Origin: DATDIC01 sp963764525
GTDB taxonomy: Bacteria; Pseudomonadota; Alphaproteobacteria; Acetobacterales; Acetobacteraceae
Direction: 5' to 3'
Assembly: GCA_963764525.1 (NCBI GenBank)
Contig: CAVXTC010000036.1
Coordinates: 62,001 to 126,000, forward strand
Length of the DNA stretch: 64,000 nt
The translations under genes were made by a program, and so were the position numbers. The number at the start of each line of letters is the position of its first letter. Position 1 is the first letter of the stretch. Positions 8,642 through 17,236 of this stretch are shown here, piece by piece. The notes beneath the pieces were generated by a model, which did no database searches, was not told the DNA's origin, and was given only the letters and a program-made list of their open reading frames with translations.

Positions 8642-9076
8642 TCAGTTGACCGCGATCCGCCGTCCCCGCGCCTCCTTCGCCTTGGGCAGGGTGAGCGTCA
8701 GCACGCCTCCCTCGAGTTGCGCGCCGATGCGGTCCTGGTCGATCTTCTTCGATAAGGTGAACGATCGCGTGTAGTGACCCACGTTGTACCTGGTGTACAC
8801 CGGCTCCATGCCTTCATACCTGGAGAAGTCGATTTGCCCGTCCACACGGAGCACATCGTTCTCCAGCGAGACGTTCAGGTGATCGCGATCGACGCCCGGC
8901 ATCTCCATGATGACGTTCAACCCGTCCTCGGTCTCATGGATGTCCGTGTACGGAACGAAGTAGCGACCTGGAGTCGTGTTCTCTTCCTTGCTCACCATCT
9001 CCTTCTTGTCGCGGACCGTCAGTTCTTGCGAGCTTGCCATGCTGCCCTCCATCTCACGACCGAATTGCCCGCTCAT
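8642..9076 (-). CDS. Small heat-shock protein, Hsp20/alpha-crystallin family (second gene)
   Basis: 144 residues. A short N-terminal arm (MSGQFGREME) leads into a crystallin domain of about 90 residues: YTDIHETEDGLNVIMEMPG, VSLENDVLRVDG, FTLSKKIDQDRIGAQLEGG and VLTLTLPKAKEARGRRIAVN, ending in the I-x-V-type C-terminal anchor. Holdase chaperones of this kind bind unfolding proteins in large oligomers. It begins 3 nt after the stop of the first Hsp20 gene, so the two form an operon read from the same heat-regulated promoter. It converges with prs. Reading the two genes as one 317-residue protein would be an artefact of the indel in the first gene. Confidence 0.93.
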   Translation of the reverse strand: MSGQFGREMEGSMASSQELTVRDKKEMVSKEENTTPGRYFVPYTDIHETEDGLNVIMEMPGVDRDHLNVSLENDVLRVDGQIDFSRYEGMEPVYTRYNVGHYTRSFTLSKKIDQDRIGAQLEGGVLTLTLPKAKEARGRRIAVN

Positions 9077-9078
9077 GG

Positions 9079-9502
9079 TCAGTTCACCCTGATAGATTTC
9101 GGCTTTTCGTGCTCCGCGCGTGGCAGCAACAGAGCCAAGACCCCGTCGCGATACTCGGCTCTGACGCCGTCCGCGTCGATCTCGACCGGCAATGTTATGG
9201 CGCGATCGAAGCGGCCGGACCAGCCGCTCTCGCCGATGCAGGCTCGCCTTCTCCGGGTAGCCGATCTCCTTGCTGCCGGCCAGCCGGATCGTGTTACGGT
9301 TGACCTGAATATCGAGGTCTGCCTTCTGAATTCCCGGTAGCTCGGCGATCAGGATGAAGTCCCCGCCTTTGCGGAACACGTTCAGCGGCGGATAGGCGCC
9401 GCCCGCACTCGGACCGGAGCGCAGCCAGTCACTGGTTCGAAACGAGTCCAGCGCCTGTTGCAACCCGACCAGCGCGTCGAAGGGATCTGGGAACAATGCC
9501 AT
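9079..9502 (-). CDS. Small heat-shock protein, Hsp20 family (first gene), single-base frameshift as read
   Basis: The frame opens MALFPDPFDALVGLQQALDSF behind a strong AGGAGGT ribosome site, then reads FILIAELPGIQKADLDIQV and SLHRRERL. At about 9228 one extra G (coding strand) shifts the frame. Dropping it restores SGRFDRAITLPVEIDADGV and YRDGVLALLLPRAEHEKP, ending IRVN and a stop at 9079. Corrected length is 140 residues, the size of Class A Hsp20 proteins with the ELPG and C-terminal I-x-V motifs. The clean restoration suggests a sequence error or a very recent mutation. It is the promoter-proximal gene of the pair. Confidence 0.88.
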
Positions 9503-9589
9503 TCTCTCACCTCCTTTTGCGGTCAAGGCAGGGAGACCCAGCACGCCACCGAACCTCGCCAGGTGTGCCGACCCGAGTTGGTGGCGACT

Positions 9590-9616
9590 TGGCACTCTCT
9601 GGCGTTGAGTGCCAAT
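9590..9616. promoter_or_regulatory. CIRCE operator (HrcA-binding inverted repeat) upstream of the hsp20 pair
   Basis: A perfect inverted repeat TTGGCACTC-N9-GAGTGCCAA. The classical CIRCE element is TTAGCACTC-N9-GAGTGCTAA, so arms, spacing and core (GCACTC/GAGTGC) match with one symmetric change. It lies in the leader 88 nt upstream of the first Hsp20 start and just inside the predicted promoter. HrcA repression of these genes at low temperature is inferred; hrcA itself is not in the window. Confidence 0.85.
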
Positions 9617-9618
9617 TC

Positions 9619-9647
9619 ATTGGGGAGCCGCCCGGCGCTCGTCAAGG
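9619..9647 (-). promoter_or_regulatory. RpoH (sigma-32)-like promoter for the hsp20 operon
   Basis: On the minus strand CTTGACG (9641-9647) is followed after 15 nt by CCCCAATG (9619-9626). The heat-shock sigma consensus is a CTTGAA-like -35 box and a CCCCAT-like -10 box with 13-17 nt between. The position, ending 2 nt before the CIRCE element, places transcription start in or next to the operator. The same TTGACG could also serve the housekeeping sigma factor. Confidence 0.6.
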
Positions 9648-9649
9648 GG

Positions 9650-10617
9650 GTGTGCGCGGAACTGAGGCGAGGTTGTCGAGTGGCCGGGCGACGGCCGGTT
9701 CCGAACCCGGCCCGCGGGTGCAAGGCGTCTGAAAGGCAGGCTCGCCAGATGTGACGCGGAAAGCCGAGTCCATTGGCTCTCACACGAAAGGCAGAGGATG
9801 AGAGTGTTCGCCCGAGCGGCGGTCTTTCGCACCACTATTTGCGCCGCGACGGCGACTTTCTCGCCAGAGGCCGCCCGGTCGTGGCAAGCGGGCTCCCAGA
9901 GGAGCCGGTATTGGGTTCCGCTACGGCGCCTCATTACATTTACCGTCTTGTTGCGGTATCCTTCCTGTTAAGTTTCGCCAGGATGGTTCCGGAGGATCCC
10001 ACGGCACTCATCTTCTCCCTCGTGCTGATCATCGGCACATGCTGGGTAACCAATGCAGCTGCTACAATTTTGTCTTCCGACAGTAGCTGGGTTGTGGGCC
10101 CGCATTCGCCGCCCGGCTGATCCGCGACAGCAATGCCAGTGACGTGAGATGCGCCAGTCGCTCGGCACGGCGGTATTCGCCGGGATGCTGGGCGTGACAC
10201 TGTTCGGGTTGCTTTTCACGCCGGTATTCTATGTGCTGGCGCGTCGGGGCGCCGGCCTGAGCCGGCAGCCCGTGGTGGAATTCGGGCGATGCGAAGGAAG
10301 TTGCACCGCAGAGCCGGAGGGGGCGCCGAGGTTCTCGGCATGCACGATGATCTGCCCGGAGGGATCACCTTGGCCGGCGAGGATCGCCCGCCAGGTGTGA
10401 GTGTCATTGCTCTTCGTTCACAAGGGAGCCAGGATCGGCTGGGTCTGTTGATTAACCTCAACAACGTCCTCCTGAAGCACCGCGTTCGCTGCTTCGCGCT
10501 TTCCTCTGCGCCTTCTGCGCCTTTGGTGTCCCTTCTTGCTTCCTTCTTGCCTGCGTTCGCCGCACCGGTCCGCGCCCGCCCCTGGCGCATAAGCAGTCCA
10601 ACCTCCGGAGACCGCTC
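9650..10617. other. Eroded region without an intact gene
   Basis: Nearly 1 kb with no supported open gene except the RND remnant listed separately. Codon usage in the available frames is irregular and the composition is more mixed than in neighbouring genes. The stretch around 10490-10560 (CTCTGCGCCTTCTGCGCC, then CTTCTTGCTTCCTTCTTGCC) is a pyrimidine-rich simple pattern of the kind seen between genes in many bacteria. I see no RNA gene or operator here apart from the ribosome site of the next gene near 10604. Confidence 0.5.
10149..10275 (+). pseudogene. C-terminal remnant of an RND multidrug efflux permease (AcrB/HAE1 type)
   Basis: The frame MRQSLGTAVFAGMLGVTLFG followed by LLFTPVFYVLARR is close to the last transmembrane helix of AcrB/MexF-type pumps, where MRQ(S/P)LGTAVF-GM-GVT-FG-F-TPVFY is highly conserved. 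Nothing upstream encodes the other eleven helices or the porter domains, and after about residue 42 the frame loses sense. This is a leftover of a deleted gene. Confidence 0.7.
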
Positions 10618-11978
10618 ATGCGACAGATGACCCTGGTCGCCTTCCTGCAGGCGCAGAATTGCTCCAACTTCGTCGGCTCCTGGCGGCATCCGGACGCGGC
10701 GCCGGATTTCACCTCCGCCGGAGTATTACCGGCGCCTCGGCCGCATCCTGGAAGCCGGGCGGTTTCATCTCGGCTTTTTCGACGACCGGTTGGCGATGCC
10801 GGACCGCTACGGCGGCGACCACGCGCATGCGGTCGAGAACGGCATCCGCTGCGTCAAGATGGATCCGGTCACCATCCTGACCGTCATGGGCATGGCGACC
10901 GAGCGGCTCGGCCTGGGATCCACGTACTCCACCACCTATTACGAGCCGTTCCATGTCGCCCGCGTGTTCGCAACGCTGGATCTCATGAGCGGCGGGCGCG
11001 CGGCCTGGAACGTGGTGACCTCGATGAACGACGGCGAGGCGCTGAACATGGGCGTCGATGCGCACATGGCGCACGACCTGCGCTATGACCGCGCCGATGA
11101 GTTCATGGAAGTGGTGCTCGGGCACTGGGACAGTTGGGACGACGATGCGCTGGTGGTGGACAAGGCAAGCGGCCTGTTCGCGCATCCCGAAAAGGTGCGT
11201 CGGCTGGACCACCAGGGGAAATTCTTCCGCTCGCGCGGGCCGTTCACCGTGCCGCGCTCGGCGCAGGGCCATCCGGTGATCATTCAGGCCGGCCAGAGCG
11301 GACGCGGGCAAGGCTTCGCCGCGCGCTGGGGCGAGCTGGTGTTCGTGGCGTACCACGAACTCGACCGTGCCAGACAGGACTACGCCGGATTCAAGGCTGC
11401 CGTCGCCGAGGCCGGGCGCGACCCAGACCTGGTGAAGGTGACGATGGCCGCGTACCCCGTCGTCGCGGAAACCCGCACGGAGGCCGAGGACCGTTTGGCC
11501 TTGGCGGAACATCTGTCACGTGACATCGACCGGCTGTCGCTGCTGTCCGAAGTGCTGAACTTCGATTTCGCCAGCAAGGGGATGGACGAGCCGTTCTCGG
11601 ACGACGAGCTTGCCGGCATCTCCGGCCTGCAGGCGATGCGCGACCGTGTGGTGCGGCGCAGCGGCAAAAAGAACCCCACGGTGCGCGACTTCATCGAGGT
11701 CAGCGGCCGTGGTACCATCCACGATCATCCGGTGTTCTGCCGGCGCGCCGAAGGACGTTGCCGACCAGATGGAACAATGGTTCGCCGAGCCGGCCTGCGA
11801 CGGCTTCGTGATCGCCGCGGCGCACGTGCCCGGCGCGTATGAGGAGTTCGTCCGCCTGGTTGTCCCGGAACTGCAACGCCGCGGCCTGCACCAGACCGAG
11901 TATGCCGGCGCGACGTTGCGTGAAAACCTCGGCATGCCCCGCCCTGCGATCGGCGCGTGGCGGGCGGCCGGTCGTTAG
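10618..11978 (+). CDS. LLM-class FMN-dependent monooxygenase (NtaA/SnaA/DmoA type), two single-base frameshifts as read
   Basis: Read in three frames, the pieces join into one protein of about 450 residues: MTLVAFLQAQNCSNFVGSWR, then EYYRRLGRILEAGRFHLGFF, RYGGDHAHAVENG, YSTTYYEPFHVAR, LDLMSGGRAAWNVVTS, VIIQAGQSGRG, and finally DVADQMEQWFAEPACDGFV. Those are motifs of the nitrilotriacetate/dimethyl-sulfide monooxygenase branch of bacterial luciferase-like enzymes, which use FMNH2 from a separate reductase. Removing one C near 10711 and one T near 11733 restores the frame. A GGAG ribosome site precedes the ATG. Substrate is unknown; neighbours (GST, phosphatase) give little help. Confidence 0.82.
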
Positions 11979-11992
11979 CAAGGAGTTGAACG

Positions 11993-12613
11993 ATGAAGCT
12001 TCTTTACTCTCCCGGTGCCTGTTCGCTCGGCATCCATGTGCTGCTGGAAGAAATCGGCAAGCCGTATCAGGCGGACGTGGTGAACCTGCGCGAAGGGGCG
12101 CAGTTCAAGCCGGAATTCACCGGCATCAATCCGAAATCCAAGGTACCGACGGTGGTGCGCGACGACGGCTCGGTGCTGACCGAATTTCCCGCCATCGCCT
12201 ACTGGCTCGCCCGCACCAATCCCGACAAGAAGCTGCTGCCCGACGACTTGGACAGCCAGGCGCGCACGCTGGAGGCGCTGGACTATGTGGTCGCCACCAT
12301 TCACATGCAGGGTTTCTCGCGGCTGTTCCGCGCCTCCAACTACACACCCAATCCGGCCGATGAGGACAAGGTGAAGGAGCGCGGCAAGGAGATCGCCGAG
12401 AAGGGTTTCGTGCTCATGGACAAGGCGCTGGCCGGGAAGGAGTACGTGGCCGGCGCGTTCTCGATCGCCGACCCGGCGCTGTTCTATGTCGAGTTCTGGG
12501 GGGCGGGGCGAATGGGCATGACGCTGCCGCCCAACAGCGCCGCGCATTACAAGCGGATGCTGGCGCGTCCGGCGGTGCAGAAGACGATGCAGGCCGAAGG
12601 TCTGCAAGGCTGA
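11993..12613 (+). CDS. Glutathione S-transferase, beta-class-like
   Basis: 206 residues with a thioredoxin-like N-terminal domain (MKLLYSPGACSLGIHVLLEE) and an all-helical C-terminal domain. Cys10 in the SPGAC motif is at the place of the catalytic cysteine of bacterial beta-class GSTs. KVPTVVRDDGSVLTEFPAI holds the cis-Pro and the glutathione-binding loop, and FSIADPALFYVEFW matches the N-capping box region. An AAGGAG site lies 5 nt before ATG, and the gene starts 14 nt after the monooxygenase, so the two are probably cotranscribed. Likely a conjugating or dehalogenating enzyme in xenobiotic handling; substrate not known. Confidence 0.9.
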   Translation: MKLLYSPGACSLGIHVLLEEIGKPYQADVVNLREGAQFKPEFTGINPKSKVPTVVRDDGSVLTEFPAIAYWLARTNPDKKLLPDDLDSQARTLEALDYVVATIHMQGFSRLFRASNYTPNPADEDKVKERGKEIAEKGFVLMDKALAGKEYVAGAFSIADPALFYVEFWGAGRMGMTLPPNSAAHYKRMLARPAVQKTMQAEGLQG

Positions 12614-13215
12614 TGGAGGCATCCCCTGAGGAGATACTGAACTTCGTTCCGTTCTGGTTCCTCCGTCATGGGGAGACCGACTGGAACGCAAGCGGGATTT
12701 CCCAGGGGAACGTCGATATTCCGCTCAATCCGACCGGGCTCGCGCAGGCCCGGTCGGCCGCCTTACTGCTGCGCAACCGCGGCATTCGCACGATCGTTTC
12801 GTCGCCGCTGTCACGCGCGCGGGTGACCGCGGAATTGGTTACGGAAGTGCTGGATCTGCCGGTACGGATCGATGCCGGACTGCGCGAGGTGGCGTTCGGT
12901 GTGCAGGAGGGCCAGCCGATGAGCGACTGGTTCGCCGGCTGGATCGCCGGGGAATTTACGCCGGAGGGCGCCGAGAGCTTTGCCGCGCTGCGCCGGCGCG
13001 CTGTCGCCGCGGTAAATCGTGCTACGGCGCTGCCTCCGGCGGTGTTGGTGGTGGGGCATGGTGCCCTGTTCCGCGCCGTGCGCGCGGCCATGGGACGACA
13101 ACCCAACATGCGCACGCCGAACGCCGTGCCATACTGGTGCGAGCCCGGCCGGGACGGCGCGGCGTGGGAGCTGAAACCGGTCCTGGAAGCGGAACCGGCG
13201 GCGGTGACGGCGTGA
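12613..13215 (+). CDS. Histidine phosphatase (phosphoglycerate mutase-like) family protein
   Basis: 200 residues. The phosphohistidine motif FWFLRHGETDWN (RHG at about 19-21), an SPLSRARVTAEL helix with the second Arg, a Glu-containing LREVAFGVQEG segment and VLVVGHGALFR with the second catalytic His are all present. This is the 2H phosphatase fold shared by cobalamin-pathway CobC, broad-specificity phosphatases and dPGM. The ATG overlaps the GST stop codon by one base (TGATG). Without cobalamin genes nearby a general phosphatase is the safest description. Confidence 0.9.
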   Translation: MEASPEEILNFVPFWFLRHGETDWNASGISQGNVDIPLNPTGLAQARSAALLLRNRGIRTIVSSPLSRARVTAELVTEVLDLPVRIDAGLREVAFGVQEGQPMSDWFAGWIAGEFTPEGAESFAALRRRAVAAVNRATALPPAVLVVGHGALFRAVRAAMGRQPNMRTPNAVPYWCEPGRDGAAWELKPVLEAEPAAVTA

Positions 13216-13224
13216 CGCTGATCG

Positions 13225-13262
13225 CGTAGGGCGGACAAGCGAAGCGCATTCCGCCGCTCCGG
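13225..13262. repeat. Fragment of an intergenic GTAGGGCGG repeat
   Basis: The segment reads GCGTAGGGCGGACAAGCG then AAGCGCATTCCGCC, the same unit as the left arm of the complete palindrome at 35146-35213. It fills most of the gap between the phosphatase and the ligase genes. Confidence 0.6.
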
Positions 13263-13344
13263 TCGGCACGTCGATATCGGCACGGTTGATCGGCGGCGTG
13301 GTGCGGCCGATCATGTCTTCGGCAACACGGACCCAGGCGCAGCA

Positions 13345-14903
13345 ATGCACCCGAACGGCAACGCCGCCAGTTATTTCATCGACCGCCACCTGGACAACGA
13401 CAGCGGTGACGCGTTGGCCTTCGTCGATCCCTGGCGCCGGCTGACCTACGCCGCATTGCGCGCCGCCACCGCCCGTTTCGCCGCGGCACTGCGCCAGGCC
13501 GGCGTGGCGCGCGAGCAGCGTATCGCGCTGGTCATGTTGGACACGATCGACTTTCCCGTGGCGTTCTGGGGCGCGTTGCGCGCCGGCGTGGTCCCGGTTC
13601 CGGTGAACACGCTGCTGACGCCCGAGCAGACAAGCTACGTGCTGGCCGACAGCCGCGCCGACGCTCTGGTGGTCTCCGCGCCGCTGCTGGCGGCACTGCG
13701 CCCGGCTCTGGCCGCTCTGCCGGAGCTGCGCCGGATCATTGTCGCCGCGCCCGACGGCACGCGGCCGGACTTGGCTGAAGGCGACGCGGCGTTCGACGAT
13801 TTCCTCGCCAACGATGGAACCGACCCACCGGTAGCGACCTCGCCCGACGAGGTCGCCTTCTGGCTCTATTCGTCCGGCTCGACCGGACAGCCGAAAGGAG
13901 TGAAGCACGTCCACGCCAGTCTTCGGGCGACGGCGGACACCTACGCCGCCCAGGTGCTCGGCATCCGTCCCGACGATCTGGTGTTCTCGGCGGCAAAACT
14001 GTTCTTCGCCTATGGGCTCGGCAATTCCATGACCTTTCCGATGTCGGTCGGCGCCGCCGCGGTGCTGCTGCCGGACCGCCCGACGCCCGACGCCGTGCTG
14101 GCGGTCATGCGGCGCGTCCGCCCGACGATCTTCGGCGGCGTCCCGACGCTGTACGCGGCGCTTCTTGCGCATCCCGGTCTCCACGCGGCGCCGGCTCCGA
14201 CCGCTTGCGCCGCTGCATCTCGGCCGGCGAGGCGCTGCCCGAAAGCGTCGGGGTCCGCTGGCGGGACACCGTCGGCACCGATATCCTGGATGGATTGGGC
14301 TCCACCGAGATGCTGCATATTTTCGTCTCCAACCGCCCTGATGACGTGCGGTACGGCACCTCCGGCCGCCCGGTGCCGGGCTACGACGTCAGGGTGGTGG
14401 ACGAGGCCGGCGCCGACCTGCCCGACGGCCAGCCCGGCGAGTTGATCGTGCGCGGCCCGAGTGCTGCCGAGGGATACTGGAACCAGCGCGCGAAAAGCCG
14501 CGCCACCTTCCGCGGCGAATGGACGCAGACTGGCGACACCTATGTGCGCGAACCCGACGGCACCTTCCGCTACCGCGGCCGGGCCGACGACATGATGAAG
14601 GTCGGTGGCATCTGGGTCTCGCCGTTCGAGGTGGAAGCCGCGCTGATCGCGCATCCCGCCGTGCTGGAAGCCGCGGTGGTCGGACACGCCGATGAACAGG
14701 GATTGACCAAGCCGCGTGCCTTCGTGGTGCTGCAGGACTCCGCTGCGGGCATGTCGGCGGATTTGTTGCGGGAGCAACTGAAGACCCACGTGCAGGAGGC
14801 GATCGGGGTGTGGAAATACCCGCGCTGGGTCGAGGTCATGGAAAGCCTGCCGAAGACCGCGACAGGCAAAATCCAGCGCTTCAGGCTGCGGCAAGCAGGG
14901 TGA
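13345..14903 (+). CDS. Benzoate-CoA ligase-like acyl-CoA synthetase (AMP-binding), one frameshift as read
   Basis: The two overlapping frames join to about 519 residues. Visible are MLDTIDFPVAFWGALRAGVV and PVPVNTLLTPEQTSYVL (typical of the benzoate-CoA ligase branch), the P-loop YSSGSTGQPKGVKHVH, LDGLGSTEMLHIF, the core YRGRADDMMKVGGIWVSPFE and the catalytic-lysine region PKTATGKIQRFRLRQ. Near 14196 one base seems to be missing: with it, LHAA-GSDRLRRCISAGEALP reads through. The enzyme adenylates an aromatic or related carboxylic acid and transfers it to CoA. The hydrolase that follows could act on the same pathway. Confidence 0.85.
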
Positions 14904-14915
14904 GTGAAGCCACTG

Positions 14916-15047
14916 TTCCCCCTCCCCTTGTGGGAGGGCGTCAGGGGGAGGGGTCGGCGCCAGGTACGGCCCCGGCATTGCTCCCGGCTCCAGTCCCAAG
15001 TTGGGCGAAGCCCCTCCCCCTAACCCCCTCCCACAAGGGGAGGGGGA
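14916..15047. repeat. GC-rich palindromic element between the ligase and the hydrolase
   Basis: Inverted arms at 14916-14953 and 15011-15047 contain the CTCCCCTTGTGGGAGG core in opposite orientation, separated by about 57 nt. It is the same family as the element inside the midA-like gene. The right arm ends 12 nt before the region that encodes the hydrolase N-terminus, so it may have displaced the original start. Confidence 0.8.
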
Positions 15048-15059
15048 ATCGGGGCGGCC

Positions 15060-15836
15060 CTGTCCCACGGGAATGGGACGGTCGAAGCCGCATGGTGGGG
15101 CCCCGGCCCCGCCGAGGCACCGACGCTCGTGTTGCTGCACGAAGGACTAGGTTCGGTCGGCGGCTGGCGGGACTTCCCGGCTCGGCTGGCCAGCGCGACC
15201 GGATGCGGCGTGTTCGCATGGTCCCGTTTCGGTTACGGCCGGTCCGACCCGGCGCCGCTGCCCTGGCCGCCGGACTACATGCACCATGAGGCGCACGACG
15301 TACTGCCGCGCGTGCTCGATGCGGCCGGCGTGCGGCGCTGCGTGCTGGTCGGGCATTCCGACGGCGCCTCGATCGCGGCGATCTTCGCCAGCCGGCAAGA
15401 CGCCCGCCTGCGCGGCCTGGTCCTGCTGGCCCCGCATTTTTTTGTCGAAGAGGTCACGCTCGCCAGCATCGAACGGATCACCCGCACCTATACCGACGGC
15501 GCACTGCGCGCCCGGCTGGCACGCCACCACACAGACCCCGACATGGCGTTCCATGGCTGGAGCGGCGCATGGCTCGACCCAAGCTTCCGGGCGAGCTTCG
15601 ATTTATCCGCGGAACTGGCACGGATCCGGGTTCCCATTCTGATCCTGCAAGGCACTGCCGATCCGTACGGCACGGCGGCCCAGGCACGGATGGCCGAACG
15701 CGCGGCTCCCGCCGTGGTGCAGACCGTGATGCTGGAGGCGGGTCACGCGCCGCACACCGAGGCTGCCCAGGCGACGATCGATGCCATCGCGGATTTCGCC
15801 TCGCGGCGGTTCCCTGCCGGTGCAAATATCGCGTGA
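15060..15836 (+). CDS. Alpha/beta-fold hydrolase; start codon unclear
   Basis: The body reads LVLLHEGLGSVGGWRDFP (oxyanion-loop HEG), then FAWSRFGYGRSDP, the nucleophile elbow GHSDGAS, the acid LQGTADPYG and the histidine AGHAPHTEA, so the Ser-Asp-His triad is intact. Homology-like sequence (GTVEAAWWGPGP) extends upstream to about 15060, where only a CTG is available. The first GTG is at 15129 and would delete part of the first strand. A palindromic repeat abuts this point and an in-frame stop lies at 15021. Probable esterase or hydrolase of an acyl or ring-cleavage product. GTG of tilS overlaps its stop. Confidence 0.8.
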   Translation: MSHGNGTVEAAWWGPGPAEAPTLVLLHEGLGSVGGWRDFPARLASATGCGVFAWSRFGYGRSDPAPLPWPPDYMHHEAHDVLPRVLDAAGVRRCVLVGHSDGASIAAIFASRQDARLRGLVLLAPHFFVEEVTLASIERITRTYTDGALRARLARHHTDPDMAFHGWSGAWLDPSFRASFDLSAELARIRVPILILQGTADPYGTAAQARMAERAAPAVVQTVMLEAGHAPHTEAAQATIDAIADFASRRFPAGANIA

Positions 15837-17085
15837 CCGAACCACTGACTGATTCGGATTTCGCCGCGCTGATGGCGCCATTGGGGCCGTTCGAGCCGGC
15901 GCCGCGGCTCGCCGCCGCGGTTTCCGGCGGGCCGGACAGCACGGCGTTGGCGTTGCTGGCGCACGCCTGGGTGCGCCGGTGCGGCGGCTCGCTGCTGGCG
16001 CTGATCGTGGACCATGGCCTGCGGCCGGAGTCCGGGCAGGAGGCAACGACGGTCGCGGCGCGGCTGGCCGAACGGGGCATCAATGCGCGCATCCTGCCGC
16101 TGACCGGGCTCACCGCCGGCCCCGCCCTTGCCGAACGGGCGCGGACGGCCCGCTACGCCACGCTTCTCGATGCCTGCCGCGACGCCGGCATTTTGCACCT
16201 GCTGCTCGGCCATCATGCCGCCGACCAGGCGGAGACAGTGATCATGCGGGCGCTCTCGTCCAGTGGACCGGCGGGGCTGGCCGGCATGGCCGTGCTCCAC
16301 GAGACGCCGTCCGTCCGCCTGCTGCGCCCGTTGCTGTTCGTCCCGCCGGCGCGGCTGCGCGCCACGCTGGCCGCAGCCGGCATCGGCTGGGAAGACGACC
16401 CGTCCAACGCCGATCTCCGCGCGACTGCGCCCACGCCTGCGCGCCCTGCGTGCCGATCGCGATGGTACCGGGGCGGCAACCGCGGCGCTGGCTGCGGCCG
16501 CACGTGCCGCCGGCGCATGATCGGGCCTGTCGGGATCACGCAACAGCCGAGGCGCTGGCCGACATCGTGCTCCGCCCCGAGGGCTTCGCCCTGATCAGTC
16601 GCGCATCACTGCCAGGGACTGTCCTCGCGGCCCTGATCCAAACGGTGTCGGGCGCAACCTACGCCCCCGACACCGCCGGGGTGACGGCGCTGGCGGCATC
16701 GCTGCGACCGGCTACCCTGGCCGGAACCCGCTTGCTCGTCGCCGGCCGGACGGGTGGGTTTCTGCTTATCCGGGAAGCATCTGCGATGCAGCCGGCGGTC
16801 CCGGCGCAGCGCCGGGCGGTTTGGGACCGCCGGTTCTGCCTCGCCGCGGCAACCGATCCGCCGGCCGGTGCGATGCTCGGCCCGTTGGGCGCCGATGCGG
16901 CCCTGTTGCGGAAATGGTCCGACCTGCCGGCCGCCCTGCTGCGCACCCTTCCGGCGCTGCGCCGCGGCGACCGGTTGTTGGCCGTTCCGCACCTCGGCTA
17001 CCCCGATCCCGCCGCCTGTGCCGCCGTCCCGGTGCTGTTCGCGCCGCCTCGCCCGGCCGCCGGTGCACCATTTTTCGCGCCATGA
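15833..17085 (+). CDS. tilS: tRNA(Ile)-lysidine synthase, two single-base frameshifts as read
   Basis: TilS converts C34 of the AUA-decoding tRNA(Ile) to lysidine and is essential in most bacteria. The PP-loop AAVSGGPDSTALALL is at about residues 29-43, followed by LIVDHGLRPES, LAERARTARYATLLDACRD, LLLGHHAADQAETVIMR and WEDDPSN. Removing one G near 16429 gives RPRLRALRADRDG and removing one T near 16514 continues into ADRACRDHATAEALADIV and the C-terminal substrate-binding region ending FFAP. Corrected length is about 416 residues. GTG 15833 overlaps the hydrolase stop. Loss of such a gene is unlikely, so these indels are probably not real. Confidence 0.88.
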
Positions 17086-17236
17086 AACCCGATCGGGCGC
17101 TCTGGACCGGTTCGGGGATGCGCGGACGCTCACGACACCCTATGTTGATCGGGTCGCGGAGGCCTGCTCAACGCTATCCTTGGGCCGGCGGTGGCTCTCC
17201 GGGGGCACCGGAACACGGGGACGTGAGCACGCACGC

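Noticed and set aside
8642..9595. A single 317-residue double Hsp20 protein
   Set aside because: The fusion arises from one extra base; without it there are two ordinary Hsp20 genes separated by 2 nt, the second with its own start.
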